11,964 nucleotides of DNA from Baffinella frigidus. Lineage: Eukaryota; Cryptophyceae; Cryptomonadales; Baffinellaceae. The translations under genes and the position numbers were made by a program. Position 1 is the stretch's first letter. Each line of letters opens with the position of its first letter. The stretch is from assembly GCA_026770585.1 (NCBI GenBank), contig MU646533.1:293990-305953 (forward strand), written 5' to 3'. The notes under the pieces were generated by a model. It searched no databases. It was not told where the DNA came from and was given only the letters and a program-made list of their open reading frames with translations. Below, piece after piece: positions 1 through 10,721 of the stretch.

Positions 1-21
1 AACCCCAAACCCCAAACGCAG

Positions 22-78
22 GTTTCGCTGCTGGACGGGGAGGGGGCGCTCGCCGCGAAGCGGGAGGCACGTGACCAG
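22..78 (+). CDS. Exon E1 (19 codons, phase 0 to 0)
   Basis: The acceptor is AACGCAG and the donor CAG|GTACCC. The frame begins VSLLDGEGAL and ends KREARDQ, so it is charged and probably helical. GC content jumps sharply relative to the heptamer repeats just upstream. The donor and the following 50 bases are duplicated at about 270-336 without the rest of the exon. No known family was recognised. Upstream exons must exist outside the window because this piece starts at an acceptor. Confidence 0.6.
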
Positions 79-3000
79 GTACCCTTATAAGTAGACGGTT
101 CTGGTCAAAAATGTCCACTCTCCCCGTAGTTGGTAGAGAGATTGATAATTCATTGCCAAACAACCAGCGTCAGCGCCGTACATTCTACGCATTGTGCCAC
201 TACTGTACCCCGTGTCGGCCGCTCATACGAGCATTTTCCGGATGAATTCTAACTCCATCTCCTACCCTTGACCAGGTACCTTGATTATAAGTTGACGGTG
301 CTGGTCAAAAACGTCAACTTTCCCCGTTGTTGGATTCAGCCCGCGGCCAAATCGGTACCCTGATTCTGAAAATCGACGCTTTTGGTACTGGCAACGTCAA
401 CTTTTGGGGGGTTCGCAAGTTGCGTTCAACGTGGGGGTGGTAATTCAGAGTATTAAATCGGACGTGGAAAGGACGAGGAGTTGCGTCTCACTTGGGACCG
501 CACACTCATTTAGTACCACGAAATGAAACGTTGCGTTCTGAAATTGCCAAACGTTGCGTTCTGAAAGTCCCACTAATGACCGGGCGTGGACAGGTGGCAT
601 TCAATGTGGGGGTGATGCTTCTCGCCGCACACCCCTCCCCAGGTTTACACCCCAAGCCCTGTACCCTACACCCTGAACCCTAAACCCTAAACCACAAACC
701 ACAAACCACAAACCACAAACCCCAAACCCCACACCCCAAACCACAAACCACAAACCCCAAACCCCAAAACCCAAAACCCAAAACCAGAGCTCACGACGCG
801 GGACCTTCTCGCGAAATGGCTCCAACTCCTCGCGCCCGACCCCCAGGTCCCGCCATATCCCTAACCCTTTAGGTTTAGGGATCAGGTTTAACCTTAACCC
901 CAAACCCTCGACCTTAACCCTTCAACCTTCAACCCGCCCGAACCGCTATGTGTTTCGAAGGAATTGGAACCGCCCTAACTTCTTTCCCTAACCCCTTTTT
1001 GGACGTTGGGGCTGTGAACTCCGGTAAACCGTAAACCCTGAACCTCAAACTCGAAACCCGGAAAACACCCTCAGGTCCCGCCCCAACTTCTTCTTCTTTA
1101 TTACTCTTGATACAGGTCCTAAATGAGGCCCTTGAGCCTTGAGTTCCCTAACCCCCGAACCCAACCCCACAGGCAATTAATCGTTTTCTCTGTATCCAAC
1201 GCGCATTTCTTTTGTGTTAATCTGCTTTATCAAACTCGCGGTTCCTCTCTGTTAAAGTGCATGGCCGCAAGCAGGGGCAGTAGGTTGACATACGACAGTC
1301 AGAAGGCCCACAAGACAGTCAGCAGGCCCAGAAGCTCTCGACACAGACAAATACTCCAGAACCCTCCATATTTCTGAGGGCCCACTCGAGAATGCTAGAG
1401 GATCCTATCGATATGTGGGGTTGTAAAAATTTGTACCAGGATAAGGTGTTCCAACCTCACCCCTGGCCAATATATGACTAGTTATGTGACCAATCAACGA
1501 AAGTTACTACACAACTGCCCACTTTCAAAAGCACAGCGGTTTCAAATAGGCCCCTCTAGCATTCTCGTGTGGAAGCAGGGGCGTGTCTCAAAGGAGGAAA
1601 CGGTGTCTTCGCTGGAAAAAGCCGACTTTCCAGGGAGCCACGTGCTCCTCGTTGCTTCCAAGGCCGGAAATTACAAAACAAAAAATGGTGAAAGTTGACG
1701 GTTCTGGTACAAAAAACGTCAACTTTTAACCATTTTTAATTATTTTCCGCGGCCAACTTCAATGCACACCGCTCTGACCGCGTATGTTCTCGAGAGCAGG
1801 GGTGGATATTGAAGGAGAAGATGATGTCTTTGCTGGAGAAAGCTTCCTTCACAGGGAGTGACGTGCTCCTCGTTGCGTCCAAGGCCGGGTCAGAAAGAGG
1901 GTTTTAGGGTTTAGAGATTCGGGATTAGGGTTTCATCGCTTCCAAGGCCGGGTGTGTTTTTCGGTCGTGGGAGAGGGAGGGGTTTAGGGTTCGGGGTTCA
2001 GGATCAAGAGGCGTTGGGGAAAGCCGACTTCTCAGGGAGTGACGTGCTCCTCGTTGCCTCCAAGGCCGGGTCTGTGTCCCCAAACCCTAAACCCCAATCC
2101 GAAAACCCGAAACCCCAATCCCTCGAGCGAAACGCTGCTCGTCGCGTCCAATTCCGGGTCCGTTTCCTGGCGCTGCATCACTCGGGTTGACTGTCAGACT
2201 ATTTGCCAATTGACATGCTGGTTCTGCGGTAAAAATCCGTCAACTTTGGAGATGAGAAGAGACTTTCGGCGTGGGAGGAAGCCCACGTCCCAGGGAGCGT
2301 CCCAAGGCCGGGTGAGAAAGAGGGGTTCAGGGTTTAGGGTTTATAGATTCGGGATTAGGGTTTCATCGCGTCCCAGGCCGGGTGTGTTTTTCGGTCGTGA
2401 GAGAGGGTGGGGTTTAGGGTTCAGGATCAAGCGGCGGTTTTCAAGAGGAAGAAGTCGCCTTCCCATGTAGCAAATCGCTCCTCGTCGCGTCCCAAGGCCG
2501 GGTATGTGTCCCCAAACCCTAAACCCCAATCCGAAAACCCGAAACCCCAATCCATCGAGCGAAACGCTGCGTTTCGCTTGAACGCGACTCGTCACGTCCA
2601 AGGGTCTGTTACCTCCCCTGTGACCACTAGCCCTTGGAGGTGGCTCAAATAGTGCTCTGGGGCATTTTTGATTCCCCTTGGATCGGGGTCGGATCCGACC
2701 CTGATCCAAGGTGGAATCGAAGACCTTTCAGGGCACTATTTGAGCCACTTGGGATGGCTGGTGGGAGAACAAGGGGTCCATGCTTCAGGAATTGGGGTTT
2801 AGGGATTAAAGAGTAGGGATTAGGGTTTCATCGCTTCCAAGGCCGGGTCCGTTCCCTCCCGTGACAGAGAGAGAATCGACTTGTTCGTTTTTCAAACCGT
2901 TTTGGTAAAACGGGATAGGAATAAATTTTTGAAGCGGGATCAGATCAGTGTTTTCTTCGGGATCCTCTCTATTAATGCCACACCCCTTTTCGGCAGGGCG

Positions 3001-6000
3001 GAAGGCATCGGTTTAGGGTCGAGGGGTTAAGGTTTAGGCCCTTTCCCTTAAGTGACCAGTAGGCTCATACGCCCTACCGTAGGGCCCTAGGACCTGCCTA
3101 GGGCTTCCACGGGCGATTATTCGCCCGTTGGTCACTTAAGGGATAAGCCCTAACCGTAAGTCCTCAACCCTCGAACCCTTTCGAGCAGGGCGGAAGGCAT
3201 GAGTCTCCAGCAGCTCACAGAGGGGGTCGATGCACTCGCACACCCCTTTTTTAGACAGTCAAGTTTCGTGCCACAAATTTGAAATAAGAGGGGTCTAAAA
3301 GTCTGGAAAACACCGTTTGATTCGCTTCAGGGGTGTGAAAAAGGCATTCAGGACTGAACGCTTATGTATCGATGTTAACGCCATCCCCCTTTGGAGCAGG
3401 GCGGAGGGCATGAATCTCGCGCAGCTCACAGAGGGGGTCGATGCCCTCGCGCGCTCCAAGGTTTCTAACCCCTGAAAACTTGAACCCTGAACCCTGGACC
3501 CTGAACCATACACCCCACACCCTACACCCTACACCCTACACCCTACACCCTACACCCTACACCCTACACCCTACACCCTACACCCTACACCCTAACCTCT
3601 ACACCCTACACTTAAACCCCAGAATTCTACACCCTGATCCCCAAACCCTCATCTTAAAAATCAAACCTTAAACCGTAATCCTTGAACCCTACAGCCTAAA
3701 CCCTGACCCCAAACCCCAAACTCAAGACTCAAACCCCAAACTCTAATCCTTGAAACCTACACCTCAAACAATGAACCCTAAACCCCAAACCGTGAACTCT
3801 AAACCCTGAATCCTAACCCTTACGCACTAAACACTAAACAAAAAATACTGAACACTAAACACTAAACACTAAACACTAAACCATACACCCTAAACCCCTA
3901 AACCCCTAAACCCCTGAACCCCTAAACCCCTAAACCCCAGGTCAATTTCAAAGACAAGGACGCGGACGAGCAGCTGCAAGGCGAAACCCTAAACCCTGAA
4001 CCCTAAACCCTAAACCCTAAACCCTAAACCCTAAACCCTAAACCCTAAACCCTAAATTATAAACCCTAAATCATAAACACTGAAGTCTAAACCATAACCC
4101 ATAAACCATACACCATAAACCATAAACCCTGAACCATAAACCATAAACCCTGAACCTTGAACCCCAAACCCTGAACTCTAAACCCTGAACCCTAAACCCT
4201 AAACCTTAAACCCTAAACCCTGAACCAGGGGCCAAGAAAACGCTGGCGCGTCGCTTCACCAAATCCCTTGCTGACGGGTACCAAACCCCCCACCCTAAAC
4301 CCTGAATCCTAAATCCTAGACCCTACACCCCAGACCGCAAACCCCAAACTAAGAACCCCCAAACCCTAAACCCAAACCCGGGTACTAAACCACAAACCCT
4401 AATCCCCAAACCCTCGCCCCAAAACCCAAAACCCAAACCCTAAACTCCAAACGGTTTACTTGACCCTAAACCCTAAACCCTAAACCCTAAACCCTAAACC
4501 CTAAACCCAAAACCCTAAACCCAAACCCAGGTCGATGCAGACCGACGCAACAAGTGATAAGCTCAAACGTCTTGCGCGCATCCGTGCCAAGATGACTGTA
4601 CACCCTGAACCATAAACCCTAAACCATAAACCATAAACCATACACCCTAAATCATGAACCCTGACACCTAAACCTGTATGGTGCTTGGCGCATTTGCGCC
4701 AAGGTGACTGTACACCCAAACCCTCAACCCTAAATCCTGAGCCCGAAACCCTCCATTATGAACCCTGCCACCCACACCTTTATGGTGCTTGGCCAAGATT
4801 ACTGTACACCTTTAACCCTGAAAACTTTTTTTCATCGACGTTGAACTCTAAATCCTAATCCCTAATTCCTAAACCCGGAAGCCGGCACCCTAAACCCTTT
4901 TGGTTGACGCGTTACGCACGCAACCCTAAACTCTCAACCCTAACTCCTAAATCCGAAAACCCCAAACCCTAACCCGAAAGCAGGCTGAGGCACGGAAGGC
5001 CGCCGAGACGCCGGGACAACACGCGCACGCCAGCAAGGACGGGTCTGCAAACACTGCACCCTAAACCCTGAACCGTAGCCCGTCAACCCTGAAAACTCTG
5101 AACCATAAACCGTGAACTGTAACTGGCTTCTGGCGTGTGGCGTGTTGACACCCTCAATCCTAAACCCGAACCCCTAAATCGTACACCCTAAACTCTAAAC
5201 CTCAAACCGTACACCCTAAACCCTAAACCCTAAACCCTAAACCCCAAACCTTAAATCCCAGACCCCAAATCCTAAACCCTAAACCCTAAACCCTAAACCC
5301 TAAACCCTAAACCTCAAACTCCAAACCCCAAACCTCAAACTCCAAACCCCAAACCCCAAACCTCAAACCTCAAACCCCAAACCCCAAACCCCAAACCCCA
5401 AACCCCAAACCCAGACGCAGGGTGGAGCCGGGTTCGCTAGCGGCGAGCCCCTCAACACCAAACCACAAACCATAAATCCCAAACCCTAAACCCTAAACCG
5501 CAAACCCCCAACACGCCTCCCGCGGTGTACCCAAACCCCAAACCCCAAACCCCAAACCGCAAACTAGGGCGGAGCCAGGGTCGCAGGCGGCGAGCGTCGA
5601 AATCGGGAGCTGGGAGGAGGATGCCCAGGTGCCCTCACCCTAACATCCTGAACCCTAACCCTAAACCCTGAACCCTGAACCCTAAAATCTAAAATCTAAA
5701 CCCTAAACCCTGAACCCTGAACCCTGAACCCTAAACCCTGAACCCTAGTCCCTGAACCCAGAACCCTAAACCCTAAACCCCAAACCCTAAACCTTGACCC
5801 CTAATCCTAGTCCCTGAACCCTGAACCCTGAACCCCTAATTCTAATTTCTGAACCCTAAACCTCCAACCCCAACCCTACACCCTAACCCCAAAAACCCCA
5901 AAACCCTCCAAATTCGCGCAGGGCGTGCCGTTTGCGAAGCGACTAATCGACCCCTACCAGCTTGGAAACCCCAAACTTCAAACCCTAAACCCTAATCCCT

Positions 6001-9000
6001 AAACCCTAAACCCTACACCCTACACCCTACACCCTCAACCCTACACCCTCAAGTCCAAACCCTAAACCTTACACCCTAAACCCTAAACCCTAAACCCTAA
6101 ACCCTAAACCCTAAACCCTAAACCCTAAACCCTAAACCCTAAATTCCAAACCCTAAACCCTAAACCCTTAATTCCAAACCCTGAATCCTAAACCCTAAAT
6201 TCCAAACCCTCAACCCTATACCAGGGCGTGCCGTATTCGAAGCGGCTACTCGACCCATACGGCGCCCCTCCAGCTGATGGTTCCCAAACCCCACACCCTA
6301 TCCCGTAAGTGGCGAGTAGGCTCATACGCCCTACCGTAGGGCCCTAGGACCTGCCTAGGACCTCTTGGCGGTCAAATTTGACCGCCTGGCCACTTAAGGG
6401 ATACCCCAAACCCCAATTCCTAAATCCGGTTTGTCATGGGCTTCTCAGAACCTCCAACACCCCTCTCCTTCGCAGATGCCATCGCATGAAAGGAATATTC
6501 TAAAAAAATGAAAGGAATGTTCTAGGAAAATGAAAGGAATGTTCTAGAAAATCCAAACGCGCCCTAACCCCCAAACCCCAATTCCTAAACCTTAAGTTAG
6601 TACCAGCTTGGCGCTCTTCCCGCCGCAGGTCCTCAACTCTGAACTCTAAACCCTAAACCTTGAATCCTGAACCCTAAACCTCAAACTCCAAACGCTACTG
6701 GACCCCTACCAGGTTGGAGCTCCTCCCGCCAACGAAGATGGGGCCCAACCCCAAACCCCAAACCCCAAACATCAAACCCCAAACCCCAAACCCCAAACCC
6801 CAAACCCCAAAACCCAAACCCCAACCCAAACTCAAACCCTAAACCCTATTCCTGGAACACAAACCCCGAAACTCGAAACCCTCATCCCCAAACCCGGAAC
6901 CCGAAACCAGCAGGGGGCGACCCTTCTCAGAAAGCGGGGGTGGTGCGGCTCGCGTTTGAGGAGTGCGGATTTGCGGCGGAGGAGATCGCTGAGATCATCA
7001 AGCCTGGGAAGCCTGCACCGATGTTCACCGCCCAACAGGTTGCCCCTCAACCCTGAATCCGAAACCCGAAACCCGAAACCCGAAACCTGGAACCCGAAAC
7101 CCTAACCTAGGCGACGGATGTGGGGGTTAAGGGTCAGGGGATAGGGTTAGGGGTTAGGGTTAGGGTTGGGGGTTAGCGATGGAGGAGTGCGGATGGTGTA
7201 GGGTTAGCGATGGAGGAGTGCGGATTTGCGGCGGGGGGGGGTCGCTGAGTCATTACGTCTTCGAAGTCTGCACCGATGTTCACCGCCAAACAGGTTCAGA
7301 GACCTTGACCACACGGTGGACTTCGAACCTTTCATCAAAAGTCAACTTGCCTGAAGACAATTAACTTTCAGGATTTTTCTAATGCAGATTGGCAACGTAA
7401 CACCCCGAAATCCGGGGTCAACGGAACCCTCGTAGCCCACCATGTGGTTAGGGTGTTAGTCAGGTTGCGAGCCCTCTGTACGAAGCAGTTGACAAACCCT
7501 TTCCCCTCCCACGCCAGAGTCTTCGAAGGGGTCGCCAAAAGTCAATTCCCCCTCAAGGCAGTGGTTTTCAAATGTCAAAAACCGTGTCCTGACACGGTTT
7601 CAAAAAATCAACCCCCTCCTCCACTCTGGGATGGTCGTAGCCCACCGTGTGGATCGTAAGCCCAGGCGGTGTATCGTGGGGGTTGGGGGTTCGGGGTTGG
7701 GGTGTAGGGTTCAGGGTTTTTTCTTCTAGGGGTTGAGGTTGGCGTTCGAGGAGTGTGGATTTGCGGTGGAGGAGATCGCTGTCTTCACGCCTGGAAAGGC
7801 GGCGCCCATGTTTACCGCCAAACAGGTTCAGAAACCTTAAATCGTAGCCCAGGCGGCGTATGTGGGGGTTAGGGTTGCGGGTTTGGGTTAGGATTCCGTG
7901 TTCAGGGTAGCAAACCGCGGTTTCAGGGTTAGGGTTGGGGATTTGGGGTGTAGGGTTAGCGATGAAGGAGTGCGGATTTGCGGTGGAGGAGATCGCTGAG
8001 ATCTTCACGCCTGGAAAGACGGGGTCCGTGTTTACCGCCAAACAGGTTTGGGGTGTAGCTTTATTGGTTAGGGTTTAGATGAGCTTTCGGGTTTAGGAGG
8101 AGATCGTTGAGATCATCACGCCTGGAAAGGAATCACCCATGTTCACCGCCAAACAGGTTCAGAAACCTTAAATCGTAGCCCAGGCGGCGTATGTGGGGGT
8201 TGGGGTTTAGGGGTTGGGGTTGCGGGTTTGGGTTAGGATTCCGTGTTCAGGGTAGCAAACCGCGGTTTCGGGGTTAGGGTTGGGGATTTGGGGTGTAGGG
8301 TTAGCGATGAAGGAGTGCGGATTTGCGGTGGAGGAGATCGCTGAGATCTTCACGCCTGGAAAGGCAGGGTCCGTGTTTACCGCCAAACAGGTTTGGGGTG
8401 TAGCTTTATTGGTTAGGGTTTAGATGAGCTTTCGGGTTTAGGAGGAGATCGTTGAGATAATCACGCCTGGAAAGGCCCAGCAGGTTGCCCCTAAACCCGA
8501 CATCCTAAACCCTGAACCATACACCCTACACCCTACACCCTACACCCTACACCCTACACCCTACACCCTACACCCTACACCCTACTGGAAAGGCGGTACC
8601 CATGGTGACCGGCAAGGAGGTTGCCCCTAAACCCGACACCCTAAACCCTATTCCCCACACCCCAAAACCCAAAACCCAAAACTTAACCCAGGCGGCGGAT
8701 GAGGGGGGGGTGGGGTTAGGGTTTGGGTTAGGGGGGATCGACGAGATGATCCACATAGCGGGCTGTGCAGGGGTGAAAACTTCAGAATCAAGCCATTTCC
8801 GGTTGCCTTATCCGTAGGAATCCCGCCTATGTCCCTACGGGTTGCCTACCGTAGGGTCGTAGGTCTTATCGCTTAAGGTTTATTCGAAATCACTTCGAAG
8901 TCCTCTGTGTGGCAAGCCTGCCAAGGCGCCACAGCCCAACAGGTTGCCCATACCCTAAACCCTAATCCATGCGACGGATGTGGGGGTTGGGGGTTAGGGG

Positions 9001-10687
9001 TGCGGATTCAGGGGTTGGGGGGTAGGGTTTAGGGGTCAGGCCTGGTGCGGGCGGTGCCCATGTTCACTGCCGCCAGTGACTCTAAACCCCAAACTAGGTT
9101 TCGGCTTGGATCAGCTCTCTCTCATTCCCGGAGGAGTACAAGTACGCGGGGGCGGCCTAACCCCTAAACCCTAAACCCTAACCCTTAAACCCTAAACCCT
9201 AAACCCTAACCCCTAAACCCTAAACCCTAAACCCTAAACCCTAAACCCTACCCCCTAAACCCTAACACCTAACCCCTCAACCCTAACACCTAACACCTAA
9301 ACCCTAAACCCTAACACCTAACCCCTAAACCCTAAACCCTAACACCTAACACCTTACATCTAACGCCTGACACCCAACGCCTAACACCTAGCACCAAACA
9401 CCTAGCACCTAATACCTAACACCTAACCCCATAACCAAACCCCCAAAATATAAAAAGCTGAACCCTAAACAAAACACACAGGTTTCGGCGTGGATCAGCT
9501 CTCTCTCCTTCCCAGAGGCGGCCGCGCACAAATACGCGGGAGCGGCAGTGGCCAAGGACGTCACTGCTTCGAAACTCCTCGAATGGTATAGGGTTTCGGG
9601 TTCGGGGTTTAGAATTCTGCGTCTCCGTGCATATGGTTCTCGACTTACGCATACGGTGCTGGGCTAAGGGCTAAGGTAGCCCTTAGGGCTTCTAGTGGAT
9701 CGGCTCGCTCTCATTTCCGGAGGCGGGTTATGGGTTAGTGGTTAAGATTAGGTTAGGTCAGGGGTTATGAGTTAGTGGTTAAGATTAGATTAGGTTAGGG
9801 GTTATGAGTTAGTGGTTAAGATTAGGTTATGGGTTATGGGTTAGTGGTTAAAATTAGGTTAGGTTATGGGTTATGGGTTAGTGGTTAAGATTAGGTTAGG
9901 TTAGGGGTTATGGGTTAGTGGTTAAGATTAGGTTAGGTTAGGGGTTATGAGTAAGTGGTTAAGATTAGGTTAGGTTATGGGTTATGGGTTAGTGGTTAAG
10001 ATTAGGTTAGGCTAGGCGCACAAATACGCGGGGGCAGCGACCGCCAAGGGTGACCCCTTGCGACCCCCCTTACGACCCCCTTGCGACCCCCTACATCCCC
10101 TACACCCCCTTCACCCTCATGGCAGCCAGAAGTTGGATCCTGATCCCTCTCTCTCTCTCTCTATCTCTCTATCGCTCCCTCTCTCTCCCTAAACCCAACC
10201 CCTGAGCACTACACCCTACACCCTGCACCCTACACCCTACACTCCACACCCTACACTCTACACCCTGCACCTTACACCCTACACCGACCGCCAAAGGCGT
10301 CACCGCTTCGAAACTCCTCGAATGGTTTCCACCAGCCCTCAGAGTGGCTAACGGTTTCGGGTCCAGGGGTGTGATGTCAGGTTGGGAGGGTCCGGGTTTT
10401 AGAGTGGTGCGTCTCCGTGCATACTGTTCTGGACTCCTGCGTACGGTTCTCAGCTACGTCGCCGCTTTGAAGCTCCTCGAATGGTATACGGTTTACAGTT
10501 CAGGAGTGTGGGGGTTCGGGTTGAGGGGTTTGGGTTCAGGGTTCGGTGTGCGAATAACTTTGATGGTTAAGAGTAAACACACTTTTCATAGCCAGAAATT
10601 ACTATAGATAGATACATAGATACATAGATACATAGATACATAGATACATAGATACATAGATACATAGATACATAGATGCATAGATGC

Positions 10688-10721
<34 letters not shown>

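Larger units (their letters stand above)
1889..2590 (+). repeat. About 430-bp tandem duplication carrying E4 tails
   Basis: About 1889-2150 and 2312-2590 share the same order of blocks: G-rich TTTAGGG tract, GGATTAGGGTTTCATCGC, CCAGGCCGGGTGTGTTTTTC, a GGATCAAG segment, a SKAG tail, then a C-rich CCCCAATCCGAAAACC block and CGAGCGAAACGCTG. Offsets are about 424-432 bases. The heptamers change strand inside each unit (G-rich then C-rich), so one unit contains an inversion-like switch. Confidence 0.7.
7811..8483 (+). repeat. Two-unit tandem duplication (331-345 bp), each with two E12-like exons
   Basis: About 7811-8130 and 8142-8483 share all blocks in order: exon tail CAGGTTCAGAAACCTTAAAT, CGTAGCCCAGGCGGCG, a G-rich tract, an 86-base exon copy, a TAGCTTTATTGGTTAGGG spacer and a shorter exon copy. 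The second unit has an extra 14 bases of G-rich repeat. Identity is very high, so the duplication is recent. Confidence 0.8.

Noticed and set aside
601-903. Minus-strand open frame rich in GFGVWGL
   Set aside because: Antisense translation of telomere-like repeats and of exon E3; no independent support.
1123-1377. 84-codon open frame in the E3-E4 intron
   Set aside because: No convincing splice sites, no recognisable composition and no copy elsewhere; it lies in unique intron sequence and is most simply a chance ORF.
3441-3671. Open frame of TLHPTPY repeats
   Set aside because: It is the translation of the CCCTACA heptamer array, where seven-base units give open frames by chance. The real exon E5b overlaps its start in another frame.
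7568-8041. 157-codon minus-strand open frame, the longest in the window
   Set aside because: It runs antisense across the E12 copies and G-rich repeats; most of it is NPNP- and TRNPNP-like translation of heptamers.
3985-9475. True chromosome end (telomere)
   Set aside because: The repeats are degenerate, interrupted by coding islands, switch strand repeatedly and do not run to the window edge as one uniform array, so they are interstitial.
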